From: Heterotrichella gracilis
Lineage: Eukaryota; Sar; Xanthophyceae; Tribonematales; Xanthonemataceae
Length of the DNA: 25,702 bases
Reading direction: 5' to 3'
Assembly: GCA_032358255.1 (NCBI GenBank)
Contig: JAULBX010028891.1
Location: forward strand, 1 to 25,702
This document shows positions 8,784 to 20,700 of the stretch, one piece after another. Within the stretch, counting starts at the first letter, position 1, and each line of letters opens with the position of its first letter. The position numbers and the translations under genes are program-made. The notes under the pieces were generated by a model. The model was not told the origin of the DNA. It worked only from the letters and a program-made list of their open reading frames with translations, and did no database searches.

Positions 8784-11700
8784 CTGCATATCCAAATCAT
8801 ACAATTACTGGATAAATTAGGTCTTGCACATTACAAGATTAACAAGAATCTATTGGACAGTCACATTCAGGGAGCCAACCCGGGCTTGCAAGACTGTTGG
8901 AGGTGCTTCATAACGTCACCCCGCTTACCGGAAAGTCTGTGAATTAATGGAGCCACATTGGCCCCACATTTACTACCAAACAAACTACAAGTTTCTGGGA
9001 ATATCATCAGAACAACTATGAAATGTTGATCTCATGTCGTGGTATAGCAGACATTCAAGATAAAATGGTGTTCATCTTTAACATGATGTTGTCCAATTGT
9101 AGTGCAGTACTGGGGCAACCTATGCTCATACTCTACGTGTCTCTTTCTATCTGGTTCAACCTCAAGATTGGTATTACAAGTTTGTTTGTTTTCCCAAGCA
9201 TTCTGTATTCTATTTAGTCCCATTTGTGCCGTCTGTATCAAAAGCCTCTTCGGAAGCATGAAACGTACATACGTTTGTATCGTCATTCTTGCGGTTTTTG
9301 GTGCCCTGGTAGACAAACAAAGAATGGCGGTGGGTGCACTTTCTGAAAGTTCCTTCCTGTACACTGAAGCCTTGGCAAGGGAAATGCTCCATGCGTGATC
9401 GTCAATTGCTAACCTTGAGGCAGAATTGACAGAGCACGGCACTGGTGGCAGCAGATATGTTTGTTGGTTACAAGCATTCCAGCAATACAACAAGGTTGGG
9501 AACCAACCTTGCATAAGCTTGTGTCATCGTGAGGCTTAGCTACATTGAATGTAATCTGACCTCAAGCCCTTAATAAGAATTCAAAAAGGCAACGATATTC
9601 TGACGTTCCTAGCTTGTCCCACGATATTCTGACAGTGCCTGGCTTGTCCAGAGCAATCCATATTCTACAATTTGCACTTGCAGAGGTCATTTTATGTATA
9701 AAATGGATCACAGGCTGAATGCGCCAATTGTGCCCTTCTTGTAAGTACGTCGGTATTTGCATTTTCCAGGTTAAGCCAGATTAGCATGCCTTGGTATGCC
9801 TCATCCCAATCCAAGAGCCAAGGCTTGTCTGATGCTGTTTGCAGTGTGGCAGATGGTGGCCAACCAGTCATGCTGCTATTGCAATTACGCGAAAACTGGA
9901 GTAAAAATCTATTACAAACATTTATGTGATCAGCATGTGACGAACAACATGGTAATACCTCAAGTTGGCCACCTTTGGTGGGTCAGGGTTTTCCCCCTGG
10001 TTTCTAGGGTTTAAAATAAAAGCATATCCCCCCTTGCCACTACAAGTATGGATTAAAACCCAACAAAACAAGATCGCACTTATTTAACAGTCACATTCAG
10101 GAAGCCTACCCGGGCTCACAAGACTGTTGGGGCAACTTGACAAAGTCACCCCGCTTGCTAAATAGTCTGTGAATTAACAAAGTCACATTGGCCCACACTA
10201 CTAAAAACGTTTGGACGATTGTGACTGGTGCTTTACTTCAAACAACTTTGCGACCAAAATTGTAACAGGCTCCCAACAACGAGAATTTTCCGGTCGGACA
10301 TTACTATAGATCATGTACTTCCCACATATATTTTCCATTTTGTCACTTCCTGTTACATTCCTCCCCTTCTGATTGGGTGATCCGACCTAGGATCAAAGCA
10401 TTTCGGGTTGTAAGTCCTTTTCTGCACTCATTATATGGCCTGATCAGCTCTGATAACGGTCTTCACAAATCGCGTTCAAGAGCTTCCACGTGTCCCATAC
10501 CAACTCAGCTCATCCCAAAACAGGTGTCATTCGGGATTGTCTGGAAAAATAGTTCAGAATAGTTCTAAATTATACAGCGGAAGCTAAATTATACAGCGGA
10601 GACTACGTGGATTGAATCCATGACCTTCTGGACATTTTCTGGCTCTGCGTACCATTGTAATAGACTCCCATAAACGAGAATTGTCCGGTCGGTAATTATT
10701 ATGGATCACATACTTCCCACATATATTTTCCATTTCGTTACTTCCCGTTACAAAAATACGGACATTTTCCGCCTTTTAGGCACCATTTTTTAAGCATGTC
10801 AGATTTCAAATGCAGATTCCGAATATGTTCTCAAAAGTGGTGCCTGAGCGCCGGAGGAGGCTTAAATTGCATGGTCCTTGCCCCCGCCTCGAATTGGCTG
10901 AGAGTGCCACCACTGTGTCTAACATCGTGGTATATTGGACATTACAAGATTTACACGCTTTTTATTTGACATTAAGAAGCACACAATCTCGTCTTTTGAA
11001 AAGAAAAGCTATGTCCATTGTGGTAGGAATGGCCGGAAGGTGCCCAACCATCATAGGTCAGTGATTCGCATAGGTTTGCCCAAGCTGGGGAGCTACGCAT
11101 ATTACCCTCAACCAGGGGGATTATGTAGGGGACTATGCATATTGCCCTTAACCCTATTGAGTCAAGCGCTCTTCGCGAGGGTTGCCAACACATCCGAATT
11201 AACTATGCTTCTGCAAATAGAGGTCTGAGAATTGCGTAAAATGCGAGCTTGCCTGGATGACGGAGTTTGTAAACGCTCCATTTGATCCCGTGACCAGCAA
11301 ACCAGTACCCAGCGACAGTGCTGCACATATCGGCCATGCAGTGTCCTTCCCTCGCCCAGACAGCACATACAAGCACACCATGTGCACCAAATTCCAAACC
11401 TGCAACACATCTACTGTTGATATGCGTGCAGGTGTATTCCATACTCGTAACTGTCGAGTACATGCATTTTGGGGGATGCATCCCACATGGTGCACGCATG
11501 TAGCTGAAATATACGTATTCCCGCAGTGTAGCACGCATTTGAACAGTCAACCAAGCACAGTTTGCACCACAAAACCTGAATACCGCTTAAACACACACCT
11601 TTAAAGTCTGCCTAATATGTATACTTGTAATTTCAGTATCTAGTCTGCATTGCCAAGCCCTCAAGGTAAAGTTTCCGTGTTTCTGGGGACTACCCCCCTG

Positions 11701-14700
11701 CTCCAGGTTTCCCCCGTCCAGTTAGTTGGTCAGTTTTGAAATGTAGGGCCCACACCTTGCTAGGCAGTGCCTACCATGGCTATGAATGACTACGGTGGTG
11801 GTTCCAGGCTTTTAAGCCCATTTACGACATGAAAGGCCTGACTGGTTGGGTGTGGGGTCCCAAGGGGTCATAATCTTGTTTTCACAGGCCTGGGAAATTG
11901 AAATTATTTAATCAATCGTTTAAATAGGTATATGATTATAATAAGCTTATATTGCCATTTGCATATAATTACTTTCCCCACTGGAAATTATCATCCAACC
12001 AGGGAATGACCAATTAACTTCTCCCCCGTCCTCCTTTGAGCCCCAATGTCCCCAGAAACACGTCATTTGTGTTATGTGATTTAAACACCCTCTGCATGCA
12101 AAGTTTCAACATTGTGCTGTGGAAAAAGCACGCTGAGACTGCGTCGTAACTGTGCTGGAACACATGCTTGTTGTGTGCAGCCTCGAATGTTGCAACACTT
12201 GCGGGTACTGCCTTGTGCTTGCCTGGTTTAACAACAGACATTTGCATAGAAAACACCACATTCCTCGTTTGTTGCACAAACTTTTAGATGCAATTTGTTT
12301 TTCTACTTGTTGCTTCCACAAAATAACTCTGCTCCAAACCTGTGCCTGCAGGGGCTAACATAGTAAAAAAACAAATGACAGAATACCAACAAGGTCTTCT
12401 TCTGTCAACTGCTCCAATGTGAATTCATGCACTTCACAGTGTATTCATGAAGTTCATACACACGCAGCCTTATTCACCACTTCACTTTCAGTCACTCAGG
12501 CTCAGCCACCCACCCACCCAATTTCAGGATTTACTTCATTCAATCCTTCAACCTGGGGGTATAAAAAATGTTTTCAAGGCTCAGCCACCCACCCGCCTGA
12601 TTCAAAGCTTCACTTATTTCAATCCTTCAACCTGGAAAAGAAGTACATTTTCTTTTCCAGGCTCAGCCACCCACCCCCCTGATTTAAAGCTACACTTCAT
12701 TCAATCCTTCAACCTGGAAAGAAATATATTTTCTTTTCCAGGCTCAGCCTCACACCCCCCTGATTCAAGGCTTCACTTCATTCAATCCTTCAACCTGGAA
12801 AAGAAATACAATTTCGTTTACAGGCTCAGCCACCCACCCCCTTAATCTCAGCCTTTGCTTCACTCACTCCTTCACCTACGGTTCCCTTTTTTCTTTCTGC
12901 CCTAGGACCTGTTCAGCCCCCTGCATCCGATACTTTCCTAACATGGCTCACAGTTCCTATGTGCGTTACGATTGACGGTTGCGACCACGCGATTGAATAG
13001 TCCGCGATTGTGGTTACAAATCGGTGGCAATTGCCGGGATCGGGATTATTCAAACGGCTGAAATTACGGCAGACAGGCTTTCAACGCACAAACCATCGGT
13101 TTTCCAAAAGTGAAGGGAAGAATGAAGTGAAGCGTGAGCCTGGGGGTGTGGGGGTTCTGGGCTGTGAAAGATATTGTTTTTTCCAGAGTGAAGGATTGAA
13201 TGAAGTGAAGGCTGGAATTGGGGGTTGGGCGGGGCTGAGTCTGGAAATGAAAATGTATTTCTTCCTAGAGTGAAGGAGTGAATGATGGGCAGGAATGAGG
13301 TGAACCCAACCCCGGATGGTAAACAATTATAAAATTTGCTTTGGTAATAACAAAGTATTCTACAACTTCATTTTCCCATTCATGAAAATTCGAATTCAAA
13401 ATATGTGGTTACACTCATTAATATGTTGATTTCCACTGCTCCGGGTGGCTGAATTCACACCCTAAGCATGGGATTTCACTGCCAAAGCACACCCCTTCAC
13501 TTTCGACTAGGTTCACTCTTTTTCACTTATATTCAAGGATTTAGTTGACCTTTAGTATTTGTTTTTGGCCTGAATAGTATGTTTCCAACTACGGCTCAAC
13601 TGGCCCACATTTGATCTCTGTCCTTGCAATTCTCTTTAAGAATGTTGCTTAACGCATGTTGACTGCAAGCCCTGTTCTAAGTCAATGCTGTTGCAAACCG
13701 GGACATCCTATTGCATAAAGTCAGGCTTCAGGGGTCAAGGACGCAGGGAAATTGACCAAATTGGTACCATTGGCCCCATTCATGCCACATGGTACCCTAG
13801 TGCCGGCATTTTGTATTTAACAACTTTGCCGGCGAAGACCATGGTCCAGACTCCCGACGAATCCTATATCCTATATTAGTAAATACATCCTGCCACGTAA
13901 CATCAGAACTCAATTAGAGCACACGCACCCCCAGGCACATGGCCACACACCCCTCGCGGTGGAGAGGGTTGATGCCAGCGCGGTAGCAAGCCAGCCTTGT
14001 GACGTCACCTTGTGACGTGTCCGGATGCGCTAGAGATCAAGGAGCTCATGGAAACAGCGAAGCTGGAATATTGGAGTTCAAACAAAGTCAATGCGAGTAG
14101 GAAAACTATGCAATATGTCGGCATACACGGTGGTGATTGGGGTTCAATGGCAGAATATCGGACTTGGGACTTGTGCAAAAGCTATAGGGTTGAGTTAGCC
14201 AGGTTTAGAATGGGTACCGATGATCTTGAGGTTGAAACTGGTAGATGAAGATTCGTTGAATATCAGCATAGGTTGACCAAACATTGCGAGACGCTTGTTC
14301 ATCCATGTTGAAGATGAACACCGTTTATTTTTTTAACGTCCGCTATACCACAATTTTAGAGAATCATTTCAGAGCTTCTATAATGGCATATCAAGAAACG
14401 CATTTAGCTTATTTGGTAGCAATTCAACGATGAAAATTAGGTCCTGCAGCTGCAACGGGGAGGAAATACAGTGGCAGGGGGTAAAATTACCCACCTGGTC
14501 GAAATTTGCCCCCCTGGACGAAATCCAAAACAATTTAGTTTAACTTATATGGTCAAGTGGTCGAAACATTTGCAGCACTATGGTATTCTTGCATCAGGGG
14601 TCTGTAGTAAATAACTTTTTTACCCTATGCCGGAGTGGCTGGTGTTTAGTGCAGAATTGGAAAGGGCTTATCCCTAGGGACCTCCCGTACCAAGGAAATA

Positions 14701-17700
14701 AAAAGTTGGCACCTAGGTTTTTTTAGGGGTGAGTGGTTGTCTGAGGGCTCCTCGAAAAAGTTGAGTGGCAAAAACAAGAAGCCCTTCACCTTTTTTTGGA
14801 AGTTGTTGGATCAGCTTGGGCAGCAGTGGTGCCATCTTAATTTTTAACCCTCGTTTTGCTGGACGAAATTGGGCAATTTGGCCCCTATTTCATCGTTATA
14901 GTGGGGACGAAATGGCCCTGTTAAATCCAGAAATTTTTGATACATTAAAAATGTGTCTGCAGATTCCCCTGACAAGGTTCTGGGACTGTACATAGCCCTG
15001 CAATAGCCATGCCGCATGCAGCAGCTCACACACACAGTGTAGACCTGCGCAGCCCACCCAGTCCACTTGACTGAGCGCTGCCAAGGGTTGCCATGCCCAT
15101 GCCCCTGGGGGAGCCAGGCGGGATCGATGTGGGTGACCCCCCCAGGCCCATTGTCTAAGTTCATGCTGTCGTGCAGTACAACAGAGGCTACTGTATCGGT
15201 AGCAAAGACCCTCGCAGCACAGTGACAAAAGAATATCACTTAGTTCGACCGAAACCTGCTTAAGGCTGTTCGCCTTCCTCGTTACAGTGGGGACGAACGA
15301 GCGCTCTGGTATCCCCAAATCCCCGTTATTTTGGCCGAGATGGGCCCCGACCAGGTCGTTATTTACAGATATTTCGCCAGATTTGCGTAAATAACGACGA
15401 AGATGGCCACACTGTTGGGCAGTGCCATAAGCAACTGCAGGTGTAAAGACCTTGATTAACACCTATTGGAATTGTACTTGTCCAAAAGGGGCGTATAGTT
15501 GATGCAGCATATGCATGCATCTTATTATCTTATTATTAATATTAATAACGGACTGTCCGTCACGTAACTCGGGCGATAAACAATATCATTCAATTGTTTC
15601 TTTATTTTAAAGACAAGAGAGCGCACATTATATCCTGCTACCACTGCATAGTACATGTAAGAAAAGCAAGCTTGGATCCAGATGGTGCATCGGCAGAAAA
15701 AGTGTTGGTTGATGAAGACAAGGTTGGCGACGCATCGGCAGAGTCCGCAGCACACTTGCCATTGCCACAGTCCGCAGACGTAGTAAAACTGCGCGGATTT
15801 GCAACAGGCAGGGCGTTGCGGAATATGCACCGTATGTTTAAAGAATTTGCAAGGGTGCACAGCGGACGGTGGCAGCCCGGGCATGAAATACATCTGATAT
15901 TTCCAGAGTTCGCATGCATGTTCTTAACAGTGCGCAGCTTATCGCAAACTGCGCAGCTTCATCGTCGGTCTTGAAAGAAAATCGTCGGGTCATACAGCGA
16001 GCTATTTTATATTGAATTGGGTCTGGGGATTGTTTGACGACGAGCAGGTCCGGCATGTTGCGGCAGTTAGAACAGAACAACAGGAGGTGGTGGAAGAGGT
16101 AGCCCCATTGTCTAAGGATAGCCGGCTATTGCAAACCATGACCAACCCTTGAGTCACACTGTGGCCGGGCCCTGACCCCAAGCCCTAAACCCTCGAGGCA
16201 CAGTTGGATATTGCAACACTTGTATGGCATGCTTGGCATGTTATTGCTAAGGGATTTTCACTGTACATTGAGGTAAAGAAAGAAAAGAAAACCAATACCA
16301 AGTATATCAAGGCGTGAGTAAGGAGAACACAGCAACTACGGTACATTTATAAGCAAACTGCATGATGGTCAGGGAAACCTTGCCAAGGGTATTGGAGCAA
16401 TGAGGCAATAGCAGCTCAAGAGGGGGTAACACATGCATGAACACCTTCGATGAGGGTGTACTGGGCACAGGGCTTATGGTACTACTGGGCACTGGGGTGG
16501 CAGGAGTACTCACAGGTCCAGTAGTGGTGCTGCTCCTCCTGACAATGTCTATTTCAGCACGCCTGTGGGGGTCACGCGGGTGCACTCCGTGCAATCCTCA
16601 GAAGGATTGGAAGGTTGATTTGCAGATGAGTTGCCCAAACTCAGGCTATAGCATTGTAATTTCACCCGCAGCATTAGTCGCGGGTCGCCCACTAGTGGGT
16701 ACTTAATGACTATAAAAATGACTATGGTATATAATTGAATAATGATTAGACATATTCAAAAAAGTATGATATTACATTATAATCATAATATACCATGCTG
16801 GTAATAAGGAATGCGCAAAGGTCATTCTGCCATCCTGCTCGTCCCATTCTGTGAGGTTTGGGGGGTGGGTGGGTGTCCAGAGGTCAAGTTTGGAAACAAT
16901 TGGCATAGGGTCATTTACTTTTTTTCTACACACGGACATATTACACACGGGTTGGCTCCCTGACTGTCAAATAAATCTTGTAAATCTGGTAATTACAAGG
17001 TTATTGTTATTACAAGATTTATTTGACAGTCATACCGTATACAAGACTTATTTACAAGATTTATTATATCTGACAACCTATTAAAAAATCGTTTTTTGTT
17101 TTCCAAGAAGAACACCTGCGACGAATCATCAGTGACGATACAAGATGCCGAAATATGACCCAAGTTTGTTGTGACGTTTGCAGTGTTCTGAGCGTTTATT
17201 CGAAGTTGAGTCCCGCTGTGACGGGCATGTGGATGGAATGCGGAGATGTAAAAACGTCCGCGGCATGTTGCGGACGTCCGCGGCATGTTGCGGACGTCCG
17301 CGGCATGTTGCGGCAGTCTGAGCAGAACGGCAGGATGGTGGTGCACTCATTTTACGCTCTAGAGGCTGTGATCCTGTTGTCTAAGGGTAGCCTGCTATTG
17401 CAAAAGATGACCGACCCTTTGTCGCCAAGCTTGAATTTTGGGGGGGGAAACGTCTGGCTGCATGCTTGACATTGGCTCCAAAAATTGGAAGATGTACTTA
17501 TATTTATAAGCGCGGTAAAGTTGCTGGGGAAAATATGCAGATAGAGATATACTTGCACCAGCAGGGCAAAGCTAAAGATGGGAGAACTTTTCACAGAGAT
17601 AAGGGTAAAGTGGCCTACAAAATCAAAGCTAGAGATAAGTCAAGGCTCATTTAACTACATAGGTCGAGTAGTGCTAAGGGGTTTTCACTGTACAATGAGT

Positions 17701-20700
17701 TCAGGAAAGAAAATAACACCAATAGCAAGTGTACTCAGTCGCACCTAAGCGTGAGTAAGGAGAACACAGCGACTTCGGTACATACATAGATTGCACAACA
17801 ATCAGGGGACCCTTGCCAAGGGTATTGGAGCAATTGAGGTATTGGCAGCTCTAGAGAGGGTCACACCTGCTGGGTAAGAGGCAGGGTAAGAGGGGGTAGC
17901 ACCTGCTGAGGAACACCTGCTGGAACACCTTCGAGGAGAGTATACTGGGCACTGGGGTGAGGCTGACAGGAGTACACACGAGTCCAGTAGTGGTGGTGGT
18001 GGTTAGTGGTGGTGCCGCTGCTCCTGAAAATATATATTCCAGCACACCTGTGTGGGTCACCCTGTGCATTCTCCCATCTGCCCAACCCAAATTCAGGCTA
18101 ACGCATTATATATTTGCCCGCAGCATTAGTCGGGGGTCGCCCACCAGTCTGGAACTTTTCAAGACGTTGCAGCAACTGCACCTCAGGTAGAAGTGTATCC
18201 ATGCTTTACAGAAGAAAAAGGGGTTTTGTGTTGTTAAGACGTCATTTCAACTCGTTTCGCCTGCCAAGTTTGGACCAAATTTGACTGGTTTTGAATCTGA
18301 ATGACTTTGTTAAACATGGGCATTTCCGCTGTTTACGCACCAGATGCCAAACATGGTATGAGTCAACATGTCAGTCCAGGTTCCGAATATGTTCTCGAAA
18401 GTGGTGCCAAAGTACTGGATGGACCCAAAATCGCATGGTCCTGGCCCCTTCAACCTGGAGCACAATGCTATACCCTGGTACCAAACTTGCATGCCCTTTT
18501 ACCATGGTGGTTTTTAAAAAGCAGGTTTAATTTAGGTGAGATTGCAAACTCACCTACATTAACTTTTCACGTCCAAGCATATATATACCTGCTTCCCAGA
18601 AATGAGTATCACGTCTTACACCGTGCATTTACCATTGGGCAACGGTAGTCATTTGCATGAATCACAATAAAATCCCAGTATGCCCAATTTTATTTTTGTG
18701 CCAGCACTGTCTGCTATATATGTCTCATTACGCTAGCAGGACGTGCTCATACTCAACATAAGGCCTAACAGGTAGTTAGGGTTTTACCTGGTTGGAATTT
18801 AACCTTATAAAAGTTTAGGGTTATTTAGAGTGTGCTGCAGGGTTCTATGATGGATTTTCCCTGGCAGATAGACCCTTGTAAGGTTTTTGCCTGCACCTTA
18901 AGTGTTATTTAGAGTGTTATGCGGGGGTTAACAGTGGATTTTCCTGGCAGGTATACCCATGTGGGTTTGAGAGCCAGCACGATTTACACGATTTCCCCTG
19001 CTGCCCATCTAATACGACTACCGCCAAGATTCTTTATAATCAAGCAAGGCTGACCAGAGACGCCGGTAAACTTGCATTACACAAAGCCTATGTGACATAG
19101 GCAATGCAGTCTTAGAGGTGTTTTGTGGCTTAACAGGCGGATCAGTTTACCAACAAAATGCCGGATTTTTAGTGCCGTGGTGCTGACAACCCTTTTTAGA
19201 TGGGGCTGACAGCTGGGCTATTAGGCATCCTCAACTTGCTAGATTAGAGGTTGTCAAACTAATTATTTAAGGGCTCTGTGTGGGGTTTCAAGGTTGGCAC
19301 ACACACCCATTTCCTGTCTCCTTAGTAAGTGTGGGCAACAAAGCATAAGTGACAAACTCAGGGATATTAGGTTAAGCAGATTGGGACATTTACGACGTTT
19401 TATCAGATGATTGGGTTCCTAAATGTATGGTATTGGGTAGGGTAGAGGGGGCAAAAGAAGTAGGTAAGCCAAGAGCCACATGGGCTGACCTACTCCAGCA
19501 GGACCTGAAGTCGCGTGGGATCAATAAGTGGTACGAACAGTGCCAGTGCCAGGAAAGTGCTGCGTTGCGCCCCATGTGCAAGACTGACTGCTAATCTGGC
19601 TGTATTGCTGCAATGCAGGTAAGTAACTAACTAACTAACTAATGCAGTTTACTATGGCTTGTGGCAATTTATGTGCTGGCTGAAACTGACTGCTATAAAA
19701 TTCCTCAATAATATTGCCAAATGCAACGCTTGTTGTAAAAGCCCTCACACCAGGAGTAGGCAAAAATTCTGCAGATATGGCATATTGCACGGAGAATTTG
19801 CCAACGCAAACCAGTCTATCACATGTGCAAATAAATTTACAGAGTGCCTGCACATTTTGGGTAAAACAAACTGCCTTACCCGGACAGTATTGTCTGCTGA
19901 TACACTGTAGAGACGGACACCGTCAGGTGAAACAGCCAGTGCCCGTACTGAGCTCCCATGCCCACGAAGAACTTTCAGCAAGCAGCCATCCTTGGTGCTC
20001 CATACACGAATTGTACAGTCATATGAACCAGAAAACAGGATGTTCCCATCAACACCCAATGCCAAGCACAACACATCTGCTGTATGGCCACACATTGCAA
20101 AGAGCAATAACCCACTCTTGCTGCTCCATGCTTGCACAGTGTTGCTGACCCCGCCTGCATAGGAAGTTAGTGTAATGGGAGTTGAAAGTATGCTTTCATT
20201 TGAGGTCGTTACGCGCTTTTTCGTTTTCTAGCCTTTTGTCTACAAAGTCACAAGTCGAGTCAGAACACAATCAAGTGGATCAAGCTTGTGCATGGCTGCC
20301 TTATAACCTGGCTGTACTGATGAGTGCCTGTAATCAAATAAAAACATCTGTTTTTTTATGACAGGTTTAAAGTTGCTTGCCTGTGAAAAACATATCTCCA
20401 TCATTTGACCAGACTGCAGCAAGTACTTGTCGGGACTGCAAGCCTGGTTTGCCATCATCCTTCATAATGCCATGCACTTTATCGGCATCCGTTGTTTCTG
20501 TGACAGCTGAAGCCAGTATTCTTGAATTTGGGAGCCAGTGTTTTTTATAATACCCTATTCCCAAGTCACCATTTCTGAACAAATAGCCATTCCTGTGGTC
20601 GCAGGATGCAAACAAACCCTCATCACGTGTATTTGACAGTCACATTCAGGGAGCCAACCCGGGCTCACAAGACTGTTGGGGGCGCTTGAAAAAGTCACCC

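Larger units (their letters stand above)
8784..11252 (-). other. WD40 intron x-e (about 2.5 kb, GC-AG)
   Basis: It holds R1 copies 1 and 2, a LINE-D tail, the paired 97-bp inverted-repeat elements, one R4 copy and two short tandem duplications. No further exon that would keep the WD repeat intact was found in it. A 46-codon plus-strand frame at 9258-9398 with a hydrophobic start overlaps the LINE-D side region and is not called as a gene. Confidence 0.6.
11400..19879 (-). other. WD40 intron d-x (about 8.5 kb, GT-AG) filled with repeats
   Basis: Between donor GTCCGG|GTAAGG and acceptor TTGCAG|GTTTGG lie, from low to high coordinate: a possible 387-bp inverted-repeat element, the second inverted-minisatellite element, a LINE-D tail on the opposite strand, two direct copies of R3, an inverted R1-derived palindrome, an R4 copy, a tandem duplication and a LINE-E 3' end. 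The boundary assignment rests on the in-frame completion NTVR|VW at the exon junction. Confidence 0.65.

Noticed and set aside
9258..9398. Small plus-strand frame with a signal-peptide-like start
   Set aside because: Only 46 codons, inside an intron next to a LINE-D tail, with an equally open minus frame; no independent support.
11257..11604. 115-codon plus-strand frame
   Set aside because: It is the antisense shadow of WD40 exon x and its flank; the minus strand gives the coherent WD repeat with splice sites and phase.
14896..15462. 188-codon minus-strand open frame
   Set aside because: Lies in the long WD40 intron, has no recognised domain, is rich in Cys/Trp/His as in noncoding translation, and overlaps competing frames.
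15594..15974. 126-codon plus-strand frame and a Cys-rich 93-codon frame opposite it
   Set aside because: Both strands are open in the same place, which favours base composition over selection. No family match and no splice or start context.
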